57,884 bases of DNA from CAZCEC01 sp964497615 (GCA_964497615.1 CAZCEC010000037.1:1-57884), one strand, 5' to 3'; positions 25,495 to 34,003 are shown, numbered from the stretch's first letter. A program made the numbers and translations. Notes: generated from the sequence alone by a model not told the origin.

Positions 25495-26139
25495 TCAGAG
25501 GTCGGAGGGGAGTGATTGAGGGGTGCTCTGACTGATGGATGTCGACGGCTGGGTCTTCGCCAGCAGCTCCCGGCGCCAGGCGAGGAAGCCGAGGAGGGAG
25601 AGGTAGATGAAGATGAATTGCTGTGCGCTGGTGAAGTAGAGGGCCTTGACGGCGTAGACGCCGATATAGAGTACGTTGACGGTGATCCACACGCCCCAGT
25701 TCTCGATCCACTTCTTGGCGAGCATGTACTGGGCGACGAGGCTGAGGACGGTGGTGGTGGCATCCCAGAAGGGCAGGGCGGCGTCGGTCTGGCGGAGGGC
25801 CAGCGTGAGGCCAGTGATGCCGGCGGCGGCGAGGCCGCCCAGCAGGAAGCGCATGCGGACGGGGGTGCGGCTGACGGGCAGGGGCGTCTTGCCGCGCCCG
25901 CCGTAGAGCCACTCGTACCAGCCGTAGGTGTTCAGGCCGATGTAGATCACCTGCAAGACCATATCGGCGTAGAGCTTTTCGCGGAAGAAGATGACGGTGA
26001 AGAGGAGGTTGCTGGCGCTGCCCACGGGCCAGCACCAGATGTTCTGCTTGACGGTGAGCCAGACGGTAAGGATACCCCACGAGACGGCGACGAGCTCGAG
26101 GGCGTTGGCCTGGAGCCAGGTGAGGAGTTGGTCAATCAT
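25495..26139 (-). CDS. pnuC: PnuC-family nicotinamide riboside transporter
   Basis: A 214-residue membrane protein with about seven helices. Family features are WPVGSASNLLFTVIFF, YADMVLQVIYIGLNTYGWYEWLYG with the aromatic NTYGWYEW motif, and the C-terminal repeat YMLAKKWIENWGVWITVNVLYIGVY. PnuC carries nicotinamide riboside by facilitated diffusion, trapped inside by the kinase activity of NadR encoded two genes downstream. It starts with ATG; the 75 bases upstream hold a TTCGTG-type dispersed repeat rather than a clear promoter, so it may be read from the gene cluster before it. Confidence 0.93.
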   Translation of the reverse strand: MIDQLLTWLQANALELVAVSWGILTVWLTVKQNIWCWPVGSASNLLFTVIFFREKLYADMVLQVIYIGLNTYGWYEWLYGGRGKTPLPVSRTPVRMRFLLGGLAAAGITGLTLALRQTDAALPFWDATTTVLSLVAQYMLAKKWIENWGVWITVNVLYIGVYAVKALYFTSAQQFIFIYLSLLGFLAWRRELLAKTQPSTSISQSTPQSLPSDL

Positions 26140-26140
26140 C

Positions 26141-26200
26141 AGGCAACCACGAGGGCACGAAGGCCATGAGCGGCACGAAGTGGATGGGAACGTGCGTTCA
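26141..26200. repeat. TTCGTG/CACGAA-type short repeat
   Basis: Imperfect CACGAGGGCACGAAGGCCATGAGCG units fill the gap between pnuC and the ligase gene. A related tract lies at 31443-31475. Confidence 0.5.
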
Positions 26201-26214
26201 GGCCAGCGGGCAGT

Positions 26215-27582
26215 TCATTCTACACTGTCACGCGAGTATTGGAGGAGTTTTCCTTCGGCGGCGGGGTCGAAGGGTTGGAGGTTAATGGGCTGGTCCTCGC
26301 CGAAGAGGCCGCGAAGGGCGGCCACGATTTCGGCGGTCTCCGGCAGGGGGGCGGGAAGGCGCAGGGTGAGGGCGCCGCCGCCGGCTTGGTGCAGGGCGAA
26401 CTGCGGCAGGGCGTAGGGCTTGAGCGCCGCGGTGACGTCAATGTTGTTGATGGGCCGGCCGGCCGTGGATTGGAAGATGACGGGCGGGCGGCCTTCGAGG
26501 CCGCGCAGCCGGGCCTGGCGCGGGTCCGCGAGGTCGAGGCTGGCCCAATCGCCGGTGCGGTAGCGCAGGAGCGGCAGGAAGGGGTTGAAGCCGCCGGTGA
26601 GGGTCACCTCGCCGCGCTGGCCGGGCGGGACCGGCGCGCCTTCGTCGTCCAGGATTTCGACAAAGAGGCGGTGCGAGAGCAGGGCCAGCGCGTCGCCCTG
26701 CGGCTCGGAAGCGGCGACGGGACCGGACTCGTTGAGGGAGTAGATGTCAATGACTGGGCAGTCGAAGCGCGCTTCAAGCTGCTGGCGGAGGCCGGGCAGG
26801 AGAGCCATCGACGTGGAGAGGATGGCGGCCGGCTGGACGGTGAGAGGCAGGGCGGCTAGCTCCGCCAGGGCCACGGGGTCGCCACTGTAAACGGTGGGGC
26901 GGCAGGCGTTGAGGAAGGCGCCCCGGTCGGCGGGGTCGCGCCACTCGGCGGGATTGAGGTTGAGCTTGACGAGGCCGGCGTGCCGCAAGTAGGTGGACAC
27001 GGCGGCATAGGTGAACGTGGCGGCCTGATAGCAGATGACGGCCAGCGCGGCGGCGGGCATGTCACCCGGCACGGGCGCGGGGTCGAAGGCGACGCCGTGC
27101 AGAGCCAGGGCGGCGCGCAGGAGGGGCAGATAGTGGGCCAGGGTTTCGGGGTGGGTGATGATGTCGAGCGGGTGGCCGGTGGCGCCGGAAGTCTGGAAGA
27201 CAGTCAGGCCGTCCAGGGACAGCGAGTCGGGCACGAACTCCCACGGGGCACGGCTGAGGTCGGCGCGGGAGGTCGTGGGGATATCGGCCAGGGCGGGCGG
27301 CAGGGGGCCGAAGGCGCGGTAGGCGGGCACGTCGCGGAAGCACATCGCGGCGAAGTCCATCACCCAGGCGGGGGTCTCGCCGGGGCGCCAGCCGCGCGGT
27401 TCAGCGCCAAGGTCAGCCTCGAAGGTGGTGACCCGCTGGTGGCCGGCGGGGGTGAGCCGGTCCACGCCGCGATGGGTGAAGCGGGGCGCGGCGGGGTGCT
27501 CCTCCAGCCAGCGCAGGCGCTTGAAGGCGGCCTCGTCAATGGAAGGGAAACGGTGGAGGACGTCGGGGGGGATGGGGGTCAT
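26215..27582 (-). CDS. PaaK-like adenylate-forming ligase, copy 1
   Basis: A 455-residue member of the phenylacetate-CoA ligase-like branch of ANL enzymes, which activate a carboxylate with ATP. Motifs: FQTSGATGHPLDI (phosphate loop), SLNESGPVA (A5), LRYRTGDWASLDL (A7, RTGD) and EGKLLQYSRD at the C-terminus (catalytic Lys of A10). No carrier-protein domain is attached. It is paralogous to 30069-31430 along the whole length. Its ATG overlaps the stop of the 195-residue protein gene by four bases. The substrate is unknown; capsule-locus PaaK-like proteins and CoA ligases share this fold. Confidence 0.85.
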   Translation of the reverse strand: MTPIPPDVLHRFPSIDEAAFKRLRWLEEHPAAPRFTHRGVDRLTPAGHQRVTTFEADLGAEPRGWRPGETPAWVMDFAAMCFRDVPAYRAFGPLPPALADIPTTSRADLSRAPWEFVPDSLSLDGLTVFQTSGATGHPLDIITHPETLAHYLPLLRAALALHGVAFDPAPVPGDMPAAALAVICYQAATFTYAAVSTYLRHAGLVKLNLNPAEWRDPADRGAFLNACRPTVYSGDPVALAELAALPLTVQPAAILSTSMALLPGLRQQLEARFDCPVIDIYSLNESGPVAASEPQGDALALLSHRLFVEILDDEGAPVPPGQRGEVTLTGGFNPFLPLLRYRTGDWASLDLADPRQARLRGLEGRPPVIFQSTAGRPINNIDVTAALKPYALPQFALHQAGGGALTLRLPAPLPETAEIVAALRGLFGEDQPINLQPFDPAAEGKLLQYSRDSVE

Positions 27583-28166
27583 TCCCGCATGGCCTTGGCG
27601 TTGGCTTCTTCGATTTCGCGGCGGCGCATGGCTTCGCGGATGGCCTGGGCGCGGGCCTCGGCTTCGCGGGCGGCCTCGATGACGCGCTGGCGCTCGGCGG
27701 CGTTGAGTGTGGCTAGGCGGTCCTGCGCCTGGGCGATGCTTTCACCGGCGGGGCGCAGGTCGAGGGCGCGGAGGCACACGCGGGCCAGTTCTTCTCGGCG
27801 GTCGGGGTCGGTGACGAAGCGGTCGGCGGGGGTGGCGCTGGCGGCCTCGTTGAGGCCCTCGGTGAGCAGGGTGAGGGCGCGGGCGGCGTGTTCGGGGCGG
27901 CTCCGAAACCAGTCCGCGTGGAGCAGCCAGCAGGCGAGCAGCGCAACGCTGAGGCGGTTGCGGTCGAGCCGGGGCTGACGCGATTGGAAGAGGGAAGCCT
28001 GGGCGGCAGTCAGGGGCTGGCCGCCAAGATCGCGCAGCAAATCGGAGACGACGGCGGCGACGCGCACCGTTCCGGTGCCGCCGATGCGGGGCGCGGCGAG
28101 AAACTCGGCCGGGCACTCGGCGAGGCGGCGGGTGAGGGTTTCGAGGGCGGGGCCTTCAGTATGCAT
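27579..28166 (-). CDS. Unknown helical protein, copy 1 of ligase-associated pair
   Basis: A 195-residue soluble protein: EGPALETLTRRLAECPAEFL at the start, a helical middle (DRNRLSVALLACWLLHADWF), the conserved block FVTDPDRREELARVCLRALDLRPAGES and a charged C-terminal coiled coil (REAEARAQAIREAMRRREIEE). Nearly every block recurs in the protein at 31481-32068. I know no named family. It precedes the PaaK-like gene with an ATGA overlap, and the other copy also precedes a ligase gene. The pair therefore probably works with the ligase. Confidence 0.75.
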   Translation of the reverse strand: MHTEGPALETLTRRLAECPAEFLAAPRIGGTGTVRVAAVVSDLLRDLGGQPLTAAQASLFQSRQPRLDRNRLSVALLACWLLHADWFRSRPEHAARALTLLTEGLNEAASATPADRFVTDPDRREELARVCLRALDLRPAGESIAQAQDRLATLNAAERQRVIEAAREAEARAQAIREAMRRREIEEANAKAMRE

Positions 28167-28196
28167 AAGCCAGGATGAAGGATTAATAATGAAGGG

Positions 28197-28832
28197 TCAG
28201 GGAGCCAGGCGGTCGAGGCGCCAGGAAAGGTCGGGCAGCAAGCTGTAGCGGACGCGGTCGTGCAGGCGGTCGGTGCGGCCTTGCCAGAACTCTACCACGG
28301 ATGGGCGGAGGCGGTAGCCGGCGTAGTGCGCGGGACGCGGGACGGGGCCGGCGGGCAGGGCGTTGAGGCGGTCGAGCAGGGCCTGTTCGAGGATGGCTCG
28401 GCTAGGCGCGGGGGCGCTCTGCGGGCCGAGGTGCGCGGCAACCTGGGCGGCCGGGGCGCGGGCGGCGAAATAACGGTCAGTCTCCTCGGCGGGGATCGGC
28501 TCCACCTCGCCCTCGGCGCGGACCTGGCGCTCCAGCTCGGCCCAATGAAAGACGAGGGCGGCGAAGGGTGAGCGGGTCAGATCGGCGGCCTTGGGGCTGC
28601 GGTCGTCGGTGCAGAAGGCGAATCCGCCAGCATTATGGCCGGCGAGGAGCACCATGCGGGCGGCGGGACGGCCGAGGGCGTTGACGGTGGCGAGGGTCAT
28701 GGCGCGGGTGGCGTACAGGCCGGCGGACTGCGCCTCGGCGAGCCAGTCCGCGAACTGGGTCATGGGGTCGCGGGCCGCCTGGGCGGGGTCCAGGCCGGTG
28801 GACATGAGGGCGGCGCGGAGGGAGGCAAGCAC
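28197..28832 (-). CDS. pdxH: Pyridoxamine/pyridoxine 5'-phosphate oxidase
   Basis: A 211-residue FMN enzyme making pyridoxal phosphate. It aligns in order with E. coli PdxH: DPMTQFADWLAEA, LATVNALGRPAARMVLL, DDRSPKAADL, FHWAELERQVRAEGEVE, a YFAARAPAAQVAAHLGPQS segment and the C-terminal EFWQGRTDRLHDRVRY ... LDRLAP. The FMN and substrate-binding Arg/His of RLHDR are present. I chose the GTG at 28832 because GGAGG lies nine bases upstream; the ATG at 28805 is possible. Upstream in-frame sequence is repeat-like. It lies between the radical SAM gene and the small-protein/ligase pair. Confidence 0.92.
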   Translation of the reverse strand: MLASLRAALMSTGLDPAQAARDPMTQFADWLAEAQSAGLYATRAMTLATVNALGRPAARMVLLAGHNAGGFAFCTDDRSPKAADLTRSPFAALVFHWAELERQVRAEGEVEPIPAEETDRYFAARAPAAQVAAHLGPQSAPAPSRAILEQALLDRLNALPAGPVPRPAHYAGYRLRPSVVEFWQGRTDRLHDRVRYSLLPDLSWRLDRLAP

Positions 28833-28879
28833 GGCGCTCTCCCTCCCGCTTCGCTTCGCTTCGGGGACCATGGTCACCC

Positions 28880-30076
28880 CTAGCCCCTCTCCCGCTGGGA
28901 GAGGGGAGTCGTGCTCGAGGTTGGTGGCTTAGCCGGGGCGGAGGGCAAACCGGCGGAGGCGAACTTGCCGAAGACTTGTGTGGAGTGGCAATCCGTGCAG
29001 GCGGCGGAGGGGGCAGTGCGGCGGTTTGCGGCCAGACGCGCGGGGAGGGCGCGGAGGTCGGCGATTGTGTGGATAGAACCGGCCGGGACGCCATACTCAG
29101 CGGCGGTGAAGGAGCAGGGCGCGGCGCGGCCGGCCTCGTCAATGAAGAGGAAGGACTGGCCGGGGGCGCAGTCGGCGATGGGCAGGGGGAGGCCAGCGGC
29201 ACTGTGGGCCAGGCGATGGAGGTAGCGGGCGTCGCCGAGGACGGTGAGGCCGCGGGCGGCGAGGCGGGTGCGGATGCCGGGCAAGGCGTCGCGAAGCCAG
29301 GCGACATGTTCGGGTCGAAGATGCTCGCAGTCGAAGAACGGGTCGCCGGGGACGCCGCCGAGGGCGTTGAACGTGAGGGCCTCGACGCCCCACTCTGCGA
29401 GGGCGGCACCTAACTCCTCAAGGGCGTGGATGTTTGAGCGCATGAGTACGGTGTTGGCGCGCAGCAGCGGGCCGCGGCCCAGGGCCGATTTTAGCTCAGA
29501 CAGGGATTCGGCGGCGGCGCGCAGGCGGGAGTAGAGGCCGGGCGCGCCGCGCAGGTGCTCGTGGAGAGGAGCGCCGCCGTCCACGCTCAAGGTCACTTCG
29601 GCGAAATCCTCGGCCAGGCGGCGGCACAGGGCGGGGGTGAGGCGAGTGCCGTTGGTCGTTAGGCTGAGGCGCAGTCCATGCTCGCGGCGCAGCGCGCGGC
29701 TGACCTCCCACAAGGGCGGCCAGAGCAATGGCTCACCGCCCATCCAACTCAGGAGCACCGGCCTCCCGGTCTTGCGCGAGTATTCGCCGAGGACGCGGCT
29801 AAAGGCCAGCACGTCTTCGGGGCGGGCGGCGCGGCGCGGGCGGCGGAGGCCGCGGCGATATTCGCAGAACGGGCAGGCAAGGTTGCAGACCTCGGTGAGG
29901 CGCCAGAGGACGACGAGTGGAGACGAAGGACGAAGGACGAACGACGAAGAGTGATCGACGACCGGCGACGCGGCCAAGTCCAGCCGGCGACCGACGACGG
30001 AAGGCAAACCCCCGGTCGGCGGCAGGTGTCGAAGGACGGCAGACGACGGCGCGGGAGACGCTGGTAACTCAGACAT
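28880..30076 (-). CDS. Radical SAM protein with extra C-terminal cysteines
   Basis: About 398 residues. CNLACPFCEY gives the CxxxCxxC cluster (Cys64, 68, 71), followed by LSWMGGEPLLW (GGEP), LTTNGTRL and VTLSVDGGAP of the SAM barrel. The C-terminal part has DCAPGQSFLFIDEAGRAAPCSF and CTDC, a SPASM/Twitch-like pattern that could hold an auxiliary iron-sulfur cluster. Such enzymes modify peptides or small molecules; no precursor peptide is evident. The N-terminal 50 residues (SSSFVLRPSS) and last residues (TPLSQRERG) are read from dispersed repeats. It overlaps the PaaK-like copy 2 gene by eight bases. Confidence 0.85.
   Translation of the reverse strand: MSELPASPAPSSAVLRHLPPTGGLPSVVGRRLDLAASPVVDHSSSFVLRPSSPLVVLWRLTEVCNLACPFCEYRRGLRRPRRAARPEDVLAFSRVLGEYSRKTGRPVLLSWMGGEPLLWPPLWEVSRALRREHGLRLSLTTNGTRLTPALCRRLAEDFAEVTLSVDGGAPLHEHLRGAPGLYSRLRAAAESLSELKSALGRGPLLRANTVLMRSNIHALEELGAALAEWGVEALTFNALGGVPGDPFFDCEHLRPEHVAWLRDALPGIRTRLAARGLTVLGDARYLHRLAHSAAGLPLPIADCAPGQSFLFIDEAGRAAPCSFTAAEYGVPAGSIHTIADLRALPARLAANRRTAPSAACTDCHSTQVFGKFASAGLPSAPAKPPTSSTTPLSQRERG
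28884..28906. repeat. REP-like hairpin CCCCTCTCCC/GGGAGAGGGG
   Basis: A perfect 10-bp stem with a three-base loop, of the type dispersed in many bacterial genomes. It lies inside the last codons of the radical SAM gene and may attenuate transcription before pdxH. Confidence 0.65.
29925..30060. repeat. GACGA-type repeat inside the radical SAM reading frame
   Basis: Units GACGAAGGAC, GACGAACGAC, GACCGGCGAC and GACGACGG, the same family as the intergenic tracts near 5703 and 16775. Here they are read in frame as part of a coding N-terminus. Confidence 0.6.
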
Positions 30077-31430
30077 CGTCGCGGGTGTATTGGATGACTT
30101 TGCCGGCCGGGTTGGCGAGGGGTTCTGCCTCGACGATGGTGAGGGGGTGGGCGGGGCCGAAAAGGGCGGCGAGCGCGGCGCGGAGGTCCGCGAGGCTGGC
30201 GCGGGCGGGGGGCACCGTGAGGGTGAGGGCCAGGTCCGCCGATTGGTGGAGGGTGAGCTGCGGCAGGGCAAAGGGCTTGAGCGCGCCGGTCACATCAATG
30301 TTATTCACCGCGTCCCCGAGGAGGGTGTGGAAGACGACGGGCGGTCGGCCTTCGAGGTCCACGAGGATGGGCTGCTGGCCGTCGAAGCGCAGCCTAGCCC
30401 AATCGCCGGTGCGGTAGCGCAGGAGCGGCAGGAAGGGGTTGAAGCCGCCAGTGAGGGTGATCTCGCCGCGCGCGCCGGGCGGGCAGGGTTGGCCCTCGGG
30501 GTCAAGGATCTCAACGTATAGGCGGTGCTGGAGCAGGCGGTGCTGGCCGGGGAGACCGGCGGCGATAGGGCCGGCCTCGTTCATGGCATACAGGTCGATG
30601 ACAGGACAGCCAAAGCGCGCCTCCAGCTCGGCGCGCAGACCGGGAAGCAGGGTCATGGCGGTGGAGAGGAGCGCCTTGGGGCGGGTGCGCAGGGGCAGGC
30701 GGGCCAACTCCGCAAAGGAGAGCGGGTCGCCGGTGTAGATTTCGGGGTTGCAGGCATCGAGGTAGGCGGTCCGGTCGGCGGGGTCGCGCCAGTCGTCCGG
30801 GTTGAGGTTGATCTTGGCGAAGCCCGCGCCGTCGAGATAGGCGGAGACCGAGGTGTAGGTGTAGGTGCGGCGCTGGAAGCAGACGAGGATGATAGACACG
30901 CGGGTCTGCCCGGAGGCGGGATCAACGCCGCCTTCCAGGGTCACGTTGTGCGATGCGAGGGCGGCGCGGAGGAGCGGCAGATACTTGGCACTGGTCTCCG
31001 GGTGCGAGAGGATGTCGAGCGGGTGGCCGGTTGCGCCGGAGGTGTTGTAGACGATGAGGTCATCAAGCGGAACCGAATCGGGAACGAAGGACCAGGGCTC
31101 GCGGCTGAGGTCGGCGCGGGTGGTGGGCGAGATGGCGGCGAAGTCGGCGGGTGGCGCGCCAAGCTGGCGGTAGAAGGGCACGTCTCGAAAGCACTCGGCG
31201 ACGAACTCGGGTAGCCACGCGGGCAGGGCGCCGGCCGCCCAGCCGATGGGGGTCGCGGCGCGCTCGGCTTCGAAGGCGCGCACGCGGGCGAGGCCGGCGG
31301 TGGTGAGCCGGTCGCCGCACTGGTGGTTGTAGCGCGGGGCGTGCGGGCTTTCGCGCAGCCAGTGGAGACGGTCGGCGGCGGCAGGGGTGAGCCAGGGGAA
31401 GCGCTCGGAGTCGGTGAGGGCGGTGGGCAT
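30069..31430 (-). CDS. PaaK-like adenylate-forming ligase, copy 2
   Basis: A 453-residue paralogue of the protein at 26215-27582, with YNTSGATGHPLDI, AMNEAGPIA, LRYRTGDWARLRF and PAGKVIQYTRDD in the same positions. The N-terminal 100 residues, which include a FRDVPFYRQLGAP block, are also shared. The active-site lysine and RTGD Asp are kept, so both copies should be active. It overlaps the radical SAM gene by eight bases, which links carboxylate activation to the radical enzyme. Substrate unknown. The 50 bases before it hold a TTCGTG-type repeat. Confidence 0.85.
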   Translation of the reverse strand: MPTALTDSERFPWLTPAAADRLHWLRESPHAPRYNHQCGDRLTTAGLARVRAFEAERAATPIGWAAGALPAWLPEFVAECFRDVPFYRQLGAPPADFAAISPTTRADLSREPWSFVPDSVPLDDLIVYNTSGATGHPLDILSHPETSAKYLPLLRAALASHNVTLEGGVDPASGQTRVSIILVCFQRRTYTYTSVSAYLDGAGFAKINLNPDDWRDPADRTAYLDACNPEIYTGDPLSFAELARLPLRTRPKALLSTAMTLLPGLRAELEARFGCPVIDLYAMNEAGPIAAGLPGQHRLLQHRLYVEILDPEGQPCPPGARGEITLTGGFNPFLPLLRYRTGDWARLRFDGQQPILVDLEGRPPVVFHTLLGDAVNNIDVTGALKPFALPQLTLHQSADLALTLTVPPARASLADLRAALAALFGPAHPLTIVEAEPLANPAGKVIQYTRDDV

Positions 31431-31442
31431 CGATCTACACCT

Positions 31443-31475
31443 TCGCCACGAATTGCACGAATTTCACGAATAAGA
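31443..31475. repeat. TTCGTG-type short repeat
   Basis: CGCCACGAATTGCACGAATTTCACGAA, three imperfect CACGAA units in the gap between the 195-residue protein gene and the ligase gene. Confidence 0.5.
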
Positions 31476-31480
31476 CAATC

Positions 31481-32068
31481 TCATTCTCTCGAATATTGGG
31501 CGGCGGCTTCTTCGGCGGCCTTCTTGGCCATGGCCTCGCGCACTTCCTGGGCGCGGGCCTCGGCGGCGCGGGCGGCGGCGACGACGCGGGCCCGCTCGAC
31601 GGTACTGAGGGTGGTGAGGCGGTCAGCGGCCTGGGCTTCGGTTTCGCCGGCTGGGTGCAGGCCGAGGGCGCGCAGGGCGAGGCGGGCCAACTCCTCGCGC
31701 CGGTCTGGGTCGGTGACGAAGGTGGGTGCCTGAGCCAGACCGGCCACTTGCGGCAGGACGCTGGTGAGCGTGTCCAGGACGGCATGGCCCGCGATGGGAT
31801 GTTCCTGGAACCAGGGGTCGTGCAGGAGCCAGGCGGTGATGAGGACCAGGGACAGCCAGTTGCGGTGCGGGCGGGCCTCGCGCGGCGAGAGGGTGGCGAC
31901 CTGCGCGGGCGTGAGGGGCGGGGCGCTCAGGTCGCGGAGCAGGTCGGCGACGACGGCCGCGACGTGGACCTGGCCAGCGCGGCCGATGCGCGGCTCGGCG
32001 AGGAAGTCGGCCGGGGTGTCGGCGAGGCGGCGGGTGAGGGACTCGAGGGGAGGACCTTCAATGGTCAT
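31481..32068 (-). CDS. Unknown helical protein, copy 2 of ligase-associated pair
   Basis: 195 residues, the same length as the protein at 27579-28166 and matching it from end to end: EGPPLESLTRRLADTPADFL, RIGRAGQVHVAAVVADLLRDL, FVTDPDRREELARLALRALGL and the coiled-coil tail ARAAEARAQEVREAMAKKAAEE. No catalytic motif or membrane segment is seen. It lies directly upstream of the second PaaK-like ligase. Conserved pairing in two copies suggests a dedicated partner, chaperone or carrier for the ligase; the actual role is unknown. Confidence 0.75.
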   Translation of the reverse strand: MTIEGPPLESLTRRLADTPADFLAEPRIGRAGQVHVAAVVADLLRDLSAPPLTPAQVATLSPREARPHRNWLSLVLITAWLLHDPWFQEHPIAGHAVLDTLTSVLPQVAGLAQAPTFVTDPDRREELARLALRALGLHPAGETEAQAADRLTTLSTVERARVVAAARAAEARAQEVREAMAKKAAEEAAAQYSRE

Positions 32069-32145
32069 GGACGGAGGACGAAAGACGAAGGACGAAGGTG
32101 ACGGCGGACGACCAACGGCGCGTGAAACGTGAAACGTGAGGCGTA
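32069..32145. repeat. GACGA tract and CGTGAAA repeat
   Basis: GGACGAAAGACGAAGGACGAAGG (32074 onward) followed by CGTGAAACGTGAAACGTGAGGCG. It fills the gap between the VWA gene and the 195-residue protein gene, so the two may not be tightly coupled. Confidence 0.55.
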
Positions 32146-32156
32146 AAGCTCGGAAC

Positions 32157-33947
32157 TCACGGCTGCACCGGTGAGCCGTACTTCAGCCGGGAGAACCAGC
32201 GCGCGAAGGCGACCAGGTCTTCCCAGGAGCGGACGACGTGGATCTGCCAGCCCTGTTCGTCGTGGGCGCGCTTGAGGTCGGCGTCCTTGTGCCACTCGCG
32301 GAACAGGTTGAGGACCAGCGTGCCGCCGCCGCGGGCCTTCTCCAACGCGCTCCGGGCCACGTTCCAACCGCTGTTGTTTTGCTCGTCCTTGGCGAACATG
32401 GTGGTAATGCCATCATCAGAGATATGCAGGATGTGGGCGGGGCGGTCGGAGGGAGTGCGGGCGGCGTAGGTGTCGCGGAGCAGGTGGATGGGGAAGGCCG
32501 TAGCGCCGCCAAAGTAGCCGGTGATGATTTCCAGGATGCGGTGAGCGTCGGTGATGAAGCCGCCGGTGGTGAGAAACTGCTGTGTGCCGCTCCACAGGGT
32601 AGCCTGCACCTTGCCACCCGCGCGCAGGGCGGAGAGCGAGATGATGGCGCCCGCCAGCGAGAGGTAGGAGACATTGACCTGCGGGTTGGGCATGGAGCCG
32701 GAAGAGTCGATGTAGAGGTCGAGGTCGAGCGGCTCACGCTTGGGCTGGCTGCCCTCGGTGGTGCCCCACACGCGCTGGACGGTGGTGAGGCCGGGAATGA
32801 TGGCGGGGCTGAGCATGATGCTCTCGGTCCAGTCGGCGCTTTCCAGCGGCGAACCGATGTCCCACGGCTCCAGGCCCTCGGGCAGCGGCTCGGTGCTTTC
32901 GGGGCGGATCTCGCTTGGGAAGGGGACCAGGTAGGGCGCGGCGCGCTCGCGATAATAGCGGATGGCGGCCTCGTGCGGGGAGAGGTTGATGCCGAGGGCC
33001 TTCAGGATTTCGCCGTACTGGAACGGCTCGCGGTGCTGGCCCTGCGACCCGCCGGCCTCGGCGCTTTCCTTGGGCGGTTTCTCGTTCGCGGGGCGCTGGC
33101 CGAGGCCCGAAAGCTCCGGGTCGAGCGAGGGGTGGATGGCGCTTTCGCGCTCGCCGGGGTCCATCTCGGTGAGGCCGTGAGGCATGCCGCCGGCGCTGGC
33201 GCCTTCGCCCATGTCGCGCCAGCCGCGCAGGATTTGTTGGGCAGCCTGGCCGTTGTCGTCGAGCAGATAGGGCAGGCATAGGGCGGCATACTTCCCCGCG
33301 CCGTCGAGCCAGTCGCGGGCGTAGGAGCGGATGAGGCGCGCACCCAGGTGGGCGTCGCCTTCGAGCCGGTCAGTGATCTCGCCTTTGGCGAGGGTGCCCT
33401 TCTGCAAGCGCCACAGGATTTCGTACGTGCGCATATAGAAGGTCCACAGCGGGTCGGCGGAGTCGTTGTCCAGGGCCTGATAGACGGCGGCCATGCTCAG
33501 TCCGGCGCTGCGCTGGAGGCGGTCGTTGATGAGCAGGTCGGCGTACAGGTTGCTGACGAAGTTGGCGAGGTGCTCGCGGGTGGGCAGGCCCCAGCGGGTG
33601 CGGGCGATGAGGCGGGCGTGGTCGTCCAGGTCGGCGGGGGTGTAGATGTGGTGGCCGATCTCGTGGGCGAGAATTTCGAGGGCGTAGGTCTCCAGCTTGC
33701 GGGCGGCGATGTCTTCGAGGTTGACGACGACGGCCTGATCCGTCAGGCGGATCATGGCGAAGCTGCCCGTGAGTCCCTCAGCCTCGGCCTCGGCGGCGGT
33801 GAAGCACCAGCGCGGCTCGGTCAGGCGCGTGAACTTGCTCCACAGGGCCAGGGCGGCAGGCCAGCGGGCAAGCCATAGGTCGCGGAGCGCCATCAAGTTA
33901 GTTGGCAGCGGATTCTGTAGCGGATGTAACGGATGGTCGAGAGTCAT
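32157..33947 (-). CDS. HEIGHH metallopeptidase-like and VWA domain protein
   Basis: A 596-residue cytoplasmic protein. Residues 95-100 are HEIGHH, a zinc-protease-type HExxH in a domain resembling the putative metallopeptidase part of DUF2201-like proteins. A charged, disordered centre (about 250-310) follows. The C-terminal VWA domain has DLYIDSSGSMPNPQ near residue 405 (DxSxS metal site) and HILHISDDGITT as the later Asp. VWA proteins of this kind work with MoxR AAA ATPases in client remodelling or metal insertion, and a MoxR gene lies at the head of this cluster. The protease activity is unproven; the motif could be structural. Confidence 0.85.
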   Translation of the reverse strand: MTLDHPLHPLQNPLPTNLMALRDLWLARWPAALALWSKFTRLTEPRWCFTAAEAEAEGLTGSFAMIRLTDQAVVVNLEDIAARKLETYALEILAHEIGHHIYTPADLDDHARLIARTRWGLPTREHLANFVSNLYADLLINDRLQRSAGLSMAAVYQALDNDSADPLWTFYMRTYEILWRLQKGTLAKGEITDRLEGDAHLGARLIRSYARDWLDGAGKYAALCLPYLLDDNGQAAQQILRGWRDMGEGASAGGMPHGLTEMDPGERESAIHPSLDPELSGLGQRPANEKPPKESAEAGGSQGQHREPFQYGEILKALGINLSPHEAAIRYYRERAAPYLVPFPSEIRPESTEPLPEGLEPWDIGSPLESADWTESIMLSPAIIPGLTTVQRVWGTTEGSQPKREPLDLDLYIDSSGSMPNPQVNVSYLSLAGAIISLSALRAGGKVQATLWSGTQQFLTTGGFITDAHRILEIITGYFGGATAFPIHLLRDTYAARTPSDRPAHILHISDDGITTMFAKDEQNNSGWNVARSALEKARGGGTLVLNLFREWHKDADLKRAHDEQGWQIHVVRSWEDLVAFARWFSRLKYGSPVQP

Positions 33948-34003
33948 ATCCGGTCCGTATCATCGCATGACTCTAGGGGGGCAAGGCAGCGCATGTTCGG
34001 GGG

